Position numbers and translations under genes: made by a program. From the NCBI GenBank assembly GCA_963825555.1, contig CAWGTZ010000022.1, forward strand, positions 124,001-188,000: a DNA stretch of 64,000 nt, read 5' to 3'. This DNA comes from JAGVSR01 sp963825555 (GTDB lineage Bacteria > Pseudomonadota > Alphaproteobacteria > Rhizobiales > Hyphomicrobiaceae). The notes beneath the pieces were generated by a model. The model had not been told where the DNA came from and searched no databases. It was given only the letters and a program-made list of their open reading frames with translations. This document shows, piece after piece, positions 17,048-28,200 of the stretch; within the stretch, counting starts at the first letter, position 1; every line of letters begins with the position of its first letter.

Positions 17048-19471
17048 TTAGTGCGCGGTAACATGCGAGCCGGTCTTGCCGTCCTCTCCGGCCACTTCGG
17101 AGCCTTCGGCGACGTCGTCCCAGCTTATCGCATCGGGAACACGGGTCAGCGCGACCTTCAGCACATCTTCCATCCGTGAAGCCGGAACAATATCCAGCTT
17201 CTTTTTGAGCTCGTCTGGAATGTCCGCGAGATCCTTCACGTTCTCCTCGGGGATGATCACGGTGGTGATGCCGCCGCGCAGCGCGGCGAGAAGCTTCTCC
17301 TTTAAACCTCCGATCGGCAGCACACGACCACGCAGCGTGATCTCGCCCGTCATCGCCACATCCTTGCGAACTGGAATGCCCGTGAGGACGGAGATGATGG
17401 CGGTCGCCATCGCGACACCCGCCGATGGGCCATCCTTTGGCGTCGCGCCTTCCGGCACGTGAACGTGGATGTCCTTCTTCTCGAAGAGCGAGGGATGGAT
17501 TCCGAAATCGACAGAGCGCGAGCGCACGTAGGCATTCGCCGCCTGGATGGATTCCTTCATCACATCGCGAAGATTGCCCGTCACCGTCATCTTGCCCTTG
17601 CCGGGCATCATGACGCCTTCGATGGTCAGCAACTCGCCCCCGACCTCGGTCCAGGCCAGACCCGTAACGATGCCGATCTGATCCTCCAGTTCGGCCTCGC
17701 CGAAGCGGTACTTCGGCACACCGAGGTAATCCTTCACGTTGTCGGCCGTGACGTGCACCGTCTTCTTGTCGGTGGTCAGGATCTCCTTCACCGCCTTGCG
17801 CGCAAGCTTGGCAACCTCGCGCTCGAGTGAGCGCACACCGGCCTCCCGCGTGTAGCGGCGGATGAGTTCATGGATGGCTCCGTCGTCCACGGTCCACTCG
17901 CCCTGCTCCAGCCCGTGAGCCGGCGCCTGCTCGGGAATAAGGTGCCGCTTGGCGATCTCAACCTTCTCGTCCTCCGTGTAGCCGGCCAGACGGATGATCT
18001 CCATACGGTCCAGCAGTGCCGGCGGAATGTTGAGCGTGTTCGCCGTCGTCACGAACATCACGCCCGAAAGATCGTAATCGACCTCGAGGTAATGGTCGTT
18101 GAACGAGGAGTTCTGCTCCGGATCGAGCACCTCAAGCAGGGCAGCTGCGGGATCACCGCGGAAGTCCTGGCCCATTTTGTCGATCTCATCGAGGAGGAAG
18201 AGCGGGTTGGTCCGCTTCGCCTTCTTCATCGACTGGATAACCTTGCCCGGCATGGAGCCGATGTAGGTCCGGCGGTGGCCGCGGATCTCAGCTTCGTCCC
18301 GCACGCCGCCAAGCGACATGCGAACGAATTCACGGCCTGTCGCGTTAGCGATCGACTTGCCGAGCGACGTTTTGCCAACGCCGGGCGGCCCGACGAGGCA
18401 AAGAATTGGCCCCTTCAGCTTATTGGTACGCGCCTGAACGGCAAGATATTCGAGGATACGCTCCTTGACCTTTTCCAGGCCATAGTGCTCGGCGTCGAGT
18501 ATCTGCTGGGCCTCGTCCAGATCCTTCTTGACCTTACCCTTGATGCCCCAGGGGATCGAGAGCAGCCATTCCAGGTAGTTGCGCACAACCGTCGCCTCGG
18601 CCGACATCGGGCTCATCTGCTTGAGCTTCTTAAGCTCGGCAAGCGCCTTGTCCTTGGCTTCCTTCGACAGCTTGGTGTTTTCGATCTTATCTTCGAACTC
18701 GGCGATATCGTCGCGCTCGTCGTTGTCGCCCAGTTCCTTCTGAATGGCCTTCATCTGCTCATTCAGATAGTACTCGCGCTGCGTCTTCTCCATCTGGCGC
18801 TTGACGCGCGAGCGGATACGCTTCTCGACCTGCAGCACGGAGATCTCGCTCTCCATGAGCGTATAGACCTTCTCCAGCCGCTCGGAGATCGTAGTTGTCT
18901 CGAGGATGTCCTGCTTGTCGGAGATCTTGATCGCGAGGTGAGAGGCGATCGTGTCAGCAAGTTTCGAGTAGTCTTCGATCTGCGCTACGGTGCCCAGCAC
19001 CTCCGGCGAGATCTTCTTGTTCAGCTTCACATAGCTTTCGAACTGCGACACGGCCGAGCGGGCAAGCGCCTCGATCTCGTCCTTAGCGCCTTCCGTCTCG
19101 GGGATGCGCTCGACCTCGGCTTCAAAGAAGTCGGGGTTGTCCGTGTAGCGCACGATCTTCGCACGCGCGACGCCCTCGACAAGAACCTTCACAGTTCCGT
19201 CGGGCAGTTTCAGAAGCTGCAGCACGGAGGCGAGCGTACCCGTCTCATAGATGGCATCTGTTGCCGGATCATCGTCACCGGCGTTCTTCTGCGCGGCAAG
19301 CAGGATATGCTTGTCGGCGTTCATGACTTCGCCCAGCGCATTGATGGATTTCTCGCGCCCCACGAATAGCGGCACGATCATGTACGGAAACACAACGATG
19401 TCGCGCAGGGGAAGGACCGGATAAAGCGTCCGACCGCCAGCCTTCTCGCGTGCCGTCTTTTCTTCGCTCAT
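17048..19471 (-). CDS. lon: endopeptidase La (Lon protease)
   Basis: This is an ATP-dependent serine protease for misfolded and regulatory proteins, cytoplasmic, 807 residues. The N-terminal substrate-binding domain begins at YPVLPLRDIVVFPYM. The AAA+ domain has Walker A GPPGVGKTSLGKS and Walker B FLLDEIDKM. The protease domain has the catalytic serine in PKDGPSAGVAMATA and the catalytic lysine in GLKEKLLAALRGG. ATG 19471 gives MSEEKTAREK. An in-frame start 54 bases upstream adds an unlikely Arg-rich leader. It lies between clpX and hupB. Confidence 0.97.
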   Translation of the reverse strand: MSEEKTAREKAGGRTLYPVLPLRDIVVFPYMIVPLFVGREKSINALGEVMNADKHILLAAQKNAGDDDPATDAIYETGTLASVLQLLKLPDGTVKVLVEGVARAKIVRYTDNPDFFEAEVERIPETEGAKDEIEALARSAVSQFESYVKLNKKISPEVLGTVAQIEDYSKLADTIASHLAIKISDKQDILETTTISERLEKVYTLMESEISVLQVEKRIRSRVKRQMEKTQREYYLNEQMKAIQKELGDNDERDDIAEFEDKIENTKLSKEAKDKALAELKKLKQMSPMSAEATVVRNYLEWLLSIPWGIKGKVKKDLDEAQQILDAEHYGLEKVKERILEYLAVQARTNKLKGPILCLVGPPGVGKTSLGKSIANATGREFVRMSLGGVRDEAEIRGHRRTYIGSMPGKVIQSMKKAKRTNPLFLLDEIDKMGQDFRGDPAAALLEVLDPEQNSSFNDHYLEVDYDLSGVMFVTTANTLNIPPALLDRMEIIRLAGYTEDEKVEIAKRHLIPEQAPAHGLEQGEWTVDDGAIHELIRRYTREAGVRSLEREVAKLARKAVKEILTTDKKTVHVTADNVKDYLGVPKYRFGEAELEDQIGIVTGLAWTEVGGELLTIEGVMMPGKGKMTVTGNLRDVMKESIQAANAYVRSRSVDFGIHPSLFEKKDIHVHVPEGATPKDGPSAGVAMATAIISVLTGIPVRKDVAMTGEITLRGRVLPIGGLKEKLLAALRGGITTVIIPEENVKDLADIPDELKKKLDIVPASRMEDVLKVALTRVPDAISWDDVAEGSEVAGEDGKTGSHVTAH

Positions 19472-19785
19472 GGCTCTACCTTTGACTGGAGTACCCCGGG
19501 GCGTCACCCGCCGCGGGTCTCGCATGGCTCATGCTCTGGAAGTTTAATAGTCCGGCGGCTTGTCCCCAATGAGGCGGAGTGCCCGTCCGACACTTCCAGA
19601 AACCGGCCCGCTGACACCAAACACCCCTCCGCAGGCATGCGACAAAGGGGCGAGTCGGGCAGCGGCCCGAAGTGAACATTTGGGGATCGCAGCGCCAGGA
19701 TCAAGGTGCAGCACAGCTCCAATAGCACTTGTGCACCGCTGCGTCAGTCGTTCCAGCCGGTTGACCGGCCCAAGGCGGATCGCCG
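19472..19785. other. clpX-lon intergenic region
   Basis: These 314 bases lie between the clpX stop and the lon start, both on the minus strand. No coding frame has a ribosome site or family match. A lon promoter is expected. I looked for the alphaproteobacterial heat-shock (sigma-32) pattern and did not find a convincing match. Confidence 0.5.
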
Positions 19786-21039
19786 CTACGATGCCGTGGA
19801 TCCCTTTTCCTCGGCTCGATCGGAGTAAATACGAAGCGGCCGTGCACCGCCTTCGACTACCTCCGGGCCGATCACGATTTCCTCCACCCCTTTCATCGTG
19901 GGCAGATCATACATCGTGTCGAGAAGGATTGCCTCCATGATCGACCTAAGGCCGCGGGCGCCGGTCTTGCGTTCGATAGCGCGGCGCGCGATGGCCTTCA
20001 GGGCATCGACCGTGATGGTGAGTTTGACGTCCTCCATCTCGAAGAGGCGCTGGTACTGCTTGACCAGCGCATTCTTCGGCTCGCTGAGGATCTGCACGAG
20101 CGCAGCCTCGTCGAGGTCCTCGAGCGTCGCGATAACCGGCAGGCGGCCGATGAACTCCGGAATGAGGCCGAACTTCAGAAGATCCTCAGGCTCGACCTGG
20201 CGTAGCACCTCGCCGGTGCGCCGCTCGTCGGGTGACGTCACCTTGGCTCCGAAGCCGATCGAGGTGCCACGACCGCGACCGGAGATGATCTTCTCCAGGC
20301 CGGCGAAGGCACCGCCGCAGATGAAGAGAATATTGGATGTGTCGACCTGAAGGAACTCTTGCTGGGGATGCTTACGGCCACCCTGCGGCGGAACCGAGGC
20401 CACGGTGCCCTCCATGATCTTCAGGAGCGCCTGCTGCACGCCTTCACCCGACACATCACGCGTGATCGAAGGGTTGTCCGACTTGCGGCTGATCTTGTCT
20501 ATCTCGTCGATATACACGATGCCCCGCTGCGCGCGCTCAACATTGTAGTCGGCGTTTTGCAGCAGTTTCAGAATGATGTTCTCGACGTCTTCGCCAACAT
20601 AGCCCGCCTCGGTGAGCGTCGTGGCGTCGGCCATCGTGAAGGGAACGTCCAGAATACGCGCCAGCGTCTGAGCGAGCAGCGTCTTGCCGCAGCCGGTCGG
20701 ACCCACGAGCAGAATGTTGGACTTTGCCAGTTCGACGTCGTTGTTCTTTGCCGCGTGGCTGAGCCGCTTGTAGTGGTTGTGCACCGCGACCGAGAGAACG
20801 CGCTTGGCGTGATGCTGGCCGATGACGTAGCTGTCGAGGACGGTGCAGATCTCCTGCGGAGAGGGCACGCCATCGCGCGACTTCACGAGGGTGTTCTTAT
20901 TCTCCTCGCGGATGATGTCCATGCACAGTTCTACGCATTCATCGCAGATGAACACCGTAGGACCCGCGATGAGCTTTCGAACCTCATGCTGGCTCTTGCC
21001 GCAGAAAGAGCAGTAGAGCGTGTTCTTCTCTTGAGCCAT
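19786..21039 (-). CDS. clpX: ATP-dependent Clp protease ATP-binding subunit ClpX
   Basis: This is an AAA+ unfoldase that feeds substrates to ClpP, 417 residues. The N-terminal C4 zinc-binding domain shows CSFCGKSQHEVRKL and CDECVELC. Walker A is GPTGCGKTLLAQTLA and Walker B is VYIDEIDKI. The sensor/RKH region and the IGF-type ClpP-docking loop (SIGFGAK) are present. It lies downstream of clpP with a 400-base gap, so it probably has its own promoter. Confidence 0.97.
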   Translation of the reverse strand: MAQEKNTLYCSFCGKSQHEVRKLIAGPTVFICDECVELCMDIIREENKNTLVKSRDGVPSPQEICTVLDSYVIGQHHAKRVLSVAVHNHYKRLSHAAKNNDVELAKSNILLVGPTGCGKTLLAQTLARILDVPFTMADATTLTEAGYVGEDVENIILKLLQNADYNVERAQRGIVYIDEIDKISRKSDNPSITRDVSGEGVQQALLKIMEGTVASVPPQGGRKHPQQEFLQVDTSNILFICGGAFAGLEKIISGRGRGTSIGFGAKVTSPDERRTGEVLRQVEPEDLLKFGLIPEFIGRLPVIATLEDLDEAALVQILSEPKNALVKQYQRLFEMEDVKLTITVDALKAIARRAIERKTGARGLRSIMEAILLDTMYDLPTMKGVEEIVIGPEVVEGGARPLRIYSDRAEEKGSTAS

Positions 21040-21442
21040 CGCGTCTCTCGCACCCGTTTGCCGGGAAAGGGGCCGATGAGGAGTGCAACCTCAAAGGCGG
21101 GAAAGGTGAAACCGGGGGTCCGCGCACCGCCGAAACCCGGAATCTCCAGGCCAATCACAACACGCTAACGCTCGGCAGATCAAGAATGGATTAACAGAAG
21201 TTCAGGCCTAGCCCGGGCGCAAGCGTCCCTATTACCACATAGTTACCGCGACGCCCCAACCCCGGGGAAGTACTTATGCGACCCATTCACCGGAAAGTCT
21301 GATCAGTAAGCATGTCCGGAGAATGCCCTAACCCGCATATTTTCAGGGCACCTAGCTCACGGGCCCGAAACGGGGCAGCATGCCGGCTGGCAGACCGGAT
21401 GAGCCGGATGCCCAGGTTACCGCTCCGATCAGCTGGAGCGGA
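21040..21442. other. clpP-clpX intergenic region
   Basis: These 403 bases lie between the clpP stop and the clpX start (both minus strand). I see no open frame with a ribosome site, no tRNA and no clear hairpin with a T-run. It is long for this junction and may hold a separate clpX promoter, which I could not define. Confidence 0.5.
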
Positions 21443-22090
21443 TCAGGCCGACTTTTCTTCCTCGGGCTTCACTTCCACCTCTTCCCGGCTCTGGAGAACC
21501 TTGTCGATTAGGCCGAAATCACACGCCTGGTCAGCGGTCATGAAGTAGTCGCGATCCAGCGTTTTCTCAATGAGTTCATACGGCTGCCCCGTATGCTTCA
21601 CATAGACCTCATTGAGCCGGCGCTTCATTTTGATGATATCTTCAGCATGCCGCTCGATGTCGGAGGCCTGACCCGAAAAGCCGCCCGATGGCTGATGAAC
21701 CATGATCCGAGCATTCGGGAGGGCGAAGCGCATGTCCTTCGCGCCGGCGCAGAGCAGGAGCGATCCCATCGAGGCGGCCTGACCGATGCATAGTGTCGCC
21801 ACCGGCGGCTTGATGAACTGCATGGTGTCGTAGATCGCCATTCCCGACGTAACGACGCCGCCCGGGGAATTGATATACATGGAGATTTCCTTCTTGGGGC
21901 TCTCAAACTCCAGGAAGAGAAGCTGCATGCAGATCGAGGATGCCATGTGGTCCTCGACCGGTCCGGTAACAAATATGATCCGCTCTTTCAGAAGCCGCGA
22001 GGGCAAGTCGTAGCCGCGCTCGCCGCGCGCGGTCTGCTCCACGACCATCGGCCAGAAGGTGTTGGTCAGTGTCGCAATGGGATCGCGCAT
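21443..22090 (-). CDS. clpP: ATP-dependent Clp protease proteolytic subunit
   Basis: This is the serine protease chamber subunit that works with ClpX/ClpA, 215 residues. The catalytic serine is in CIGQAASMGSLLL and the catalytic histidine in RIMVHQPSGG. The N-terminal axial-loop region (PMVVEQTARGERGYDL) and the handle helix DIIKMKRRLNEVY are present. The C-terminus is acidic and Glu/Lys-rich. It follows tig in the conserved tig-clpP-clpX order. Confidence 0.97.
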   Translation of the reverse strand: MRDPIATLTNTFWPMVVEQTARGERGYDLPSRLLKERIIFVTGPVEDHMASSICMQLLFLEFESPKKEISMYINSPGGVVTSGMAIYDTMQFIKPPVATLCIGQAASMGSLLLCAGAKDMRFALPNARIMVHQPSGGFSGQASDIERHAEDIIKMKRRLNEVYVKHTGQPYELIEKTLDRDYFMTADQACDFGLIDKVLQSREEVEVKPEEEKSA

Positions 22091-22296
22091 CGGATCGTCT
22101 CTCCTCGTTCATAACGGCTCAGGCGAGTGCCCAGCCCGCCCCTCATATGGGCGCTTTGGGCACAAAAGGGAAGCGGCCGCGGGCGGTTCGAATCGGCGCG
22201 GTCGGGCCCGGATATCCGCATTTAACCCTGGGTACCGCAAGGGCTGAACACGCTGTCTCCCCCGGCACTTCCCGAGTTCGCGGGAGGCAGGCCGCA

Positions 22297-23651
22297 TTAG
22301 CCCTCGGTTACGGCCTTGACCTGTTCGTAGAGTTCTTCGCGGGTAACCTTCTTCTCGGAAACCTTGGCCTTCTCGATGACCAGATCGACGACCTTGTCCT
22401 CGAAGATCGGCGCGCGCAGTTCCTGGAGCGCACCGGGGGTCTTTTCGAAGTACTCGTAGACAAACTTCTCCTGGCCGGGATAGCGGCGGGCTTGTTCCAT
22501 GAGGGCCAAGCGCATCTCGTCCTGCGTCACCTCCACGAGGTTCTTGGCGCCGATCTCTCCCACAACGAGGCCGAGCCGCACGCGACGTTCGGCAATCGCC
22601 TGATATTCCTCTCGCAGATCCTCTTCCGACTTGCCGCGTCCTCGGCTGCCTCGCCCTGCTGCTTACGGGCCTGCTCGACTTGGCGCCAGATGCCCTCGAA
22701 CTCGCGCTCGACGAGGGACTTGGGAAGTTCGAACGAGTGCAGCGACTCGAGCTTATCTAGGAGTTCGCGCTTCAGCTTTATGCGTGATGCCTTGTCAAAC
22801 TCACTCTGAATCTGTTTGCGAACGAGATCCTTCAGATTTTCAGCGTTCTCCGCGCCGAATGCCTTTGCAATCTCGTCGTCGAGAACGGCTTCGATGGGCT
22901 TTTCGACCTCGGTGACCGTAACGTTGAATACGGCGTCTTTGCCCGCGAGCGTATCCACCGAATAGTCGTCGGGGAAACGGCAGTTGATTTCGCGCGTCTC
23001 ACCCTTCCCCATGCCGATGATGCCATCCTCGAAGCCCGGGATGAATCCGGCATTGCCGATGACAAGGCTCAAGCCCTCGCCCGAGCCGCCTTCGAATGCC
23101 TCACCGTTGATCGTGCCGGCATAGGAGATCGTCACCCGGTCGCCGGTTTCTGCCTTGCGTTCGGGGTCCGCCTCGAAGCTGCCCGCCCGCTTCAGAAGAT
23201 CGTCGATCGAGTTCTGAAGGGTCGCGTCGTCGACCTCGGCGCTGAGCCGCTCCAGTTCAATCGTCCCGAAGTCTGTGAGCGCGATCTCGGGCACCACCTC
23301 GAAGGTCATCGAGTAGGCCAGATCCTTCTTACCCTCGATCACCTGATTGATCTCATCCTGGTCCTCCGAGAGCGAAATCGCCGGCATTTGCGCCGGGCGC
23401 TCCTTGCGGTCGCGGATCGCCTTCTCGCTCGTGTCGCGGATCGCGTCCTGCAGGACCTCAGTCATCAGAGAACGGCCGTAGACCTTCTTGATGTGCGCAA
23501 CGGGCACCTTGCCCTTGCGGAACCCCTTGAGCTGAACGTTGTCTTTTACCTGCTCAAGGCGAGAGGCGAGGCGCTGCTCGATCTCGGCTGCATCGACCAC
23601 GACCTTGATGGTCCGCTTCAGGCCGTCCTCGTTGGCCTCGATAATCTGCAT
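22297..23651 (-). pseudogene. tig: trigger factor gene interrupted by a frameshift
   Basis: This is the ribosome-associated chaperone and peptidyl-prolyl isomerase. The first frame (from ATG 23651, MQIIEANEDGLKRTIKV) contains the ribosome-binding domain (LKGFRKGKVPVAHIKKVYG) and the PPIase domain (GDRVTISYAGTINGEAFEGG), and runs to about residue 337 (GEAAEDAAS). A one-base frame change near 22638 then gives GKSEEDLREEYQAIAERRVR, and the rest of the C-terminal domain ends YEQVKAVTEG. Rejoined, the protein would be about 451 residues, the normal size. Both sides read as well-conserved protein, so either a recent mutation or a sequencing error is possible. Confidence 0.9.
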
Positions 23652-23759
23652 CGTTCTCTTGCCTTCCAGCCCTAGTGCTTCGTCACGGTTGACTGCTCCT
23701 TTTGCAGGAACAGCCGCTCAATTCTTTCGTCCTCGCCTTTGAGGCTCTGGATCGCCGTC

Positions 23760-23844
<85 letters not shown>

Positions 23845-24169
23845 AGGACAGCGCCCGCCTCAGACCGCCCTGCGGCGGCCCTAAGAGGCCAATTGGGTCC
23901 AAGGCGACATCGCGCGACAGCCTGTCGCGCCGCGCCCTGGACGAGGCGCCCATATACGCCGCAAGACCCGACGAGATCAATCGCGTTGTGGGGTGTGGTG
24001 ATCCTGGTTTGGCCATCCGGGCCCACGTGCCGCAGTCCCCGGCAAGTTCGTCGCCCCGACCCCTGTCCAGTGCGGTTCCCCACCAAGGGCTGTGCCGCGA
24101 AAGCGAAAGCCGGGCTCCCAAAGGGAACCCGGCTTCCAACCGCACCGTATCTGCAAATCGAGAGACAGC
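23845..24169. other. intergenic region between tRNA-Leu and the outer-membrane barrel gene
   Basis: These 325 bases hold the terminator of the barrel gene (24107-24135) and presumably the tRNA-Leu promoter. Open frames on both strands here have no ribosome site and look like chance GC-rich frames. No other structure stands out. Confidence 0.5.
24107..24135 (-). terminator. intrinsic terminator of the outer-membrane barrel gene
   Basis: This is a 13-bp stem (AAGCCGGGTTCCC with GGGAGCCCGGCTT, one G-T pair) with a 3-base loop on the minus strand, about 35 bases after the stop. It is followed by TCGCTTT. Confidence 0.75.
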
Positions 24170-25081
24170 CTACTTCATGGCCTCGTAAGCGCAGCAGTCG
24201 GACTGGCCAAAGTGATAACGCAGGCCGATTTTGAACTCGTGGGCATCGATGTCGTCGATCTTCACAGCGGGATTGACGAAGCCTGCGGTGTCGACGCGTC
24301 CGGACTCGGCCGAACCCATGTCGATGTAGCGATAACCCAGGTCGAGGATGGCACGCTCCGAGATTTGATAGCCAACGCCGGCCATCAGCGACCAGGCGAA
24401 CGATAGATCGCCATTGCCAGCTATCCGGTTCGTGAGGTTCGGGTTCTCAGTGAAGTAAACTTCGTCCACATCGTGATAGGCCACGCCAATACCGGCGCCG
24501 ACGTAGGGAACGAAGCCCCCAAAGTTGCCGAAATCCTTATAAGCGTTGAGCATCAGCGTATAGGTCTGGATGCTGGTGTGGAGCGGGTCCCCATAGACCT
24601 CAGGCACCGTGCCGTCGGGCTGACCGATGATGGTGCCCGCGTAGAATTCAGGCTCCCCATCGAGCTTGCGGTCGCCCCGGTAGCCGAACATCAGTTCGGC
24701 GCGGAAACCGCGCGATCCCGATCCGCAGCCGATACCGCCTTCGGCCAGCCACGTATTCTCGAGGCTCACGTTGTTGAGACGGTCACCTGCGAACACATAG
24801 TTGACCTCGTCAGGATCGATGACGCCGTTTCCTAAACCATTGTCGCCGGCAAATTCTTCGTTGAACACCGGCCACTTGACCGAGGGATCACGCGAGAGCG
24901 AGTAGCCCACATCACCGCGGAAGTAGCAGGGGCCCACTCCGCCCATCATCATGGGGGCCGCGGCCGGCACATAATTGTCCTTGATCGACCCGCCGAAGTC
25001 AGCGGCGTAAGCGGCCGTATTGGCGGACAGAGCCAACGTCAACACGGTGGAGGCCACACCGGCCTTCAGCATGGATGTCAT
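24170..25081 (-). CDS. outer-membrane beta-barrel protein (Omp25/31-like)
   Basis: This is a 303-residue exported protein. It has a signal peptide (MTSMLKAGVASTVLTL, cleaved near AAYAA-DF), then alternating amphipathic strands typical of an 8-strand porin-like barrel. The end, EFKIGLRYHFG, is followed by a short tail with two adjacent Cys (SDCCAYEAMK). Stretches such as FVPYVGAGIGVAYHDV and LDLGYRYIDMGSAESG match the Rhizobiales surface-antigen family. The role is structural or unknown. It is monocistronic, with its own terminator. Confidence 0.85.
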   Translation of the reverse strand: MTSMLKAGVASTVLTLALSANTAAYAADFGGSIKDNYVPAAAPMMMGGVGPCYFRGDVGYSLSRDPSVKWPVFNEEFAGDNGLGNGVIDPDEVNYVFAGDRLNNVSLENTWLAEGGIGCGSGSRGFRAELMFGYRGDRKLDGEPEFYAGTIIGQPDGTVPEVYGDPLHTSIQTYTLMLNAYKDFGNFGGFVPYVGAGIGVAYHDVDEVYFTENPNLTNRIAGNGDLSFAWSLMAGVGYQISERAILDLGYRYIDMGSAESGRVDTAGFVNPAVKIDDIDAHEFKIGLRYHFGQSDCCAYEAMK

Positions 25082-25206
25082 GGTCAGTAACCCTCTTCTT
25101 CAGGCGTGCGGCACATCCGCCAGCCTCCATCAGCAGGGCCACATTGCTCCGTACTCGGTTAATTGAGGGTTAATCTGCGTGCGGAATTGATACAATTCCG
25201 GGTCGA

Positions 25207-28200
25207 TCATCCATGCGGGTTCCCTTGGCCCACCTCGGCGAGCCGGGCTTCTGGCCGCCGTTTGCCGGCAAACTGGCTCGCCAGCACGTAGAAGAGGGGC
25301 GTGAAGATCAGGCCGAAGGCCGTTACGCCGATCATCCCGGAGAACACCGCTGTGCCCAGAGACTGGCGCATCTCCGCTCCGGCTCCCGTGGCAATAACAA
25401 GCGGCGCCACGCCCAGAATGAAGGCAAGCGAGGTCATCAGGATGGGCCTCAAGCGGGTGCGGGCCGCCTCCACGGCCGCGTCGAACCGGTTGAGACCCGC
25501 CTCCTCCGCCTGCTTGGCAAACTCCACAATCAGGATCGCGTTCTTGGCCGCAAGTCCGACAAGCACGACGAGCCCCACCTCGACAAGAATGTTGCGATCT
25601 AGCCCGCGCAGGTTGACGCCGACCATCGCTGCCAAAATGCACATCGGCACGATGAGGATCACCGCCAGTGGCAAAAGCCAGCTCTCATACAGCGCGGCCA
25701 GCAGCAGAAACACGAACACCACCGCCAGGACGAACGCAAACGCCGCCGTGCTCCCCGCAAGCTTTTCCTGAAGGGCGATCTCCGTCCATTCGAAACCGAA
25801 CCCGGAAGGCAGCTTCTCTGAAGCGATCTCTTCGATCGCCTTGATGGCCTCTCCCGACGACATACCCCGGGCCAGCCCCATCTGCACCTCAGCTGCGGGA
25901 TAAAGATTGTAGCGCGGCACGCGATAGGCACCCGTTGTGTCCTCGAAGGTCGCGACGGAGCCGATCGGCACCATCTCGCCCGACGTCGACCGCGTCTCGA
26001 GTGCCGCAACATCCCGAAGCGAGAGCCGAAAAGGATTGTCGGCCTGCGCCGTGACGCGATATGTGCGCCCCAGAATATTGAAGTCGTTGACGAACGCTGA
26101 CCCCATGTAGACCGACAGAGCCTCGAATACACGAGAGATGGGCACGCCCAGCTGCTCCGCCTTTGTACGGTCGATCTCGGCCCAGATCTGCGGTGTCCGG
26201 GTATTGAAGAGGCTGAACGCCTGCGTGACGCCTGGCAGCTGCCCCGCCGGCTGTGCCAGCGCAAAGGCCGCCTTCTCCAGTTCCTTCAGACCACGCCCCG
26301 CGCGATCCTGAACGTAGAGCTTCAGACCACCGCCGGTGCCCACGCCCGGCACGGACGGCGGCTCGATGACGAATGCAAAGGCATCCCTGAGCTTCAGCAT
26401 TTCAGTGCGCAGATCGGTCAGGATCTCGTCCTTGCCGAGACCGGCGGCGAGCCTCTTTTCAAACGGCTCGAGACGAACAAAGAGCACGCCGGCATTGGGT
26501 GCATTGGTGAAAGTCGCTCCATCAAAACCGGCAAATCCCACCGCAGCGCTCACTCCAGGGCGCGAGCGCAGGATTTTGGACGCGTCCTGCAACACTTTAT
26601 CCGTGCGCTCGAGCGTCGATCCCGGCGGTAATTGCAGTGCGGTGATGAAATAAGTGCGATCAAGCTGCGGAATGAGACCCGTCGGCGTACTGGCAAGCCG
26701 ATCCCAGGTCAGGAATAGTAGGCCCGCGTAGGCTGCGAGCATGACAACTGTCATCCGAACGAGCCGTGCAGTCAGACGGCCGTAGCCGTTGGAGAAAGCG
26801 GCAAACATCCGGTTGAAGCCGGCAAAGAACCATCGCACTGGCGCGCCCAACGCATGCAGGAGACCATGACGCTCATCCTGCTGTACCTCATGCGGCTTCA
26901 GAAGCAGGGCGGACAGCGCCGGCGAAAGAGTGAGCGAGACCAGCAGCGAGATAGCCGTCGAGGCTGAGATCGTAATCGCGAACTGCTTGTAGAAGGTCCC
27001 CTGCAGGCCCGTGATGAAGGCTGTCGGTAGGAACACGCCGATTAGGACGAGCGAGATTGCCAGGAGCGCACCGCCAACCTCGTCCATCGTCTTGTGAGCA
27101 GCCTCGTTCGGACTCAGTCCCTGTCTGATGTAGCGCTCCACATTCTCAACCACCACGATGGCGTCATCAACCACGATGCCGATCGCAAGAATGAGACCGA
27201 ACAGCGAGAGCGTATTGAATGAGATCCCCACAGCGGCCATCACCGCCCACGTCCCGATGATCGAGACTGGAATGGCTACGATCGGAATCACGGCGGCGCG
27301 CCAAGTCTGCAGGAACAAGATGACGACGAGCACCACGAGGATCAGCGCTTCGATAAAGGTCACGATCACAGCGTCAATCGAGAATTGGATGAACTCTGTC
27401 GGGTTATAGACGATCGAGTAACCCAGGCCCTGCGGGAAAACCTAACTCATTTCGTTCATTGCGCTCTTGACGGCCGCGGCCGTTGCAAGCGCATTCGAAC
27501 CCGGTCGCTGGAAAATCACGATTGCTGTTGCGACGCTGTCGTCGAGATACGCGTTGACCGTGTAATCCTGAGAGCCGAGTTCTACACGCGCAATGTCGCC
27601 GAGCCGCACGACTTGGCCCTCGCCCTCGGTCTTGATGACAATCTCGTTGAACTCGTCCACAGAGGTCAGGCGCCCCAGCGTCTGAACCTGGAGTGTGAAG
27701 GCACCGGGTGATGTCGCCGGCGGCTGATTGATGGAGCCCGCAGCGACCTGGAGGTTGGCAGACCGGAGGGCCTGGACCACTTCGCCGGCCGTCAGGTTGC
27801 GCGCGGCGACCTTTGCCGGATCGAGCCAGACTCGCATGGAATAATCGCGGGCGCCGAAGATGCGTACATTGCCGACGCCGTCGAGGCGAGCCAGGCGGTC
27901 CTGGATATAGAGTGTCGCGTAGTTGGAGATGTACTGCTGGTCCCGGGATCCGTCGGGCGACGTCATATGGACGACCATCATCAGGTCGGGCGAGGCCTTG
28001 CGCACGGCGAGCCCCAGGCGGCGCACATCTTCTGGCAGACGCGGTTCTGCCACCGCTACGCGATTCTGAACGAGCACCTGCGCCTGATCAATGTTAGTCC
28101 CCGGCTTGAAGACAACGTTGATCGACAAACGCCCGTCGCCTGTCGACTGCGAGACGATATAGAGCATGTTGTCAACGCCGTTGACTTCCTGCTCGATAGG

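Noticed and set aside
17870..19369. 499-codon open frame on the plus strand
   Set aside because: It is the antisense shadow of lon, with Leu/Arg/His-rich composition and no motifs.
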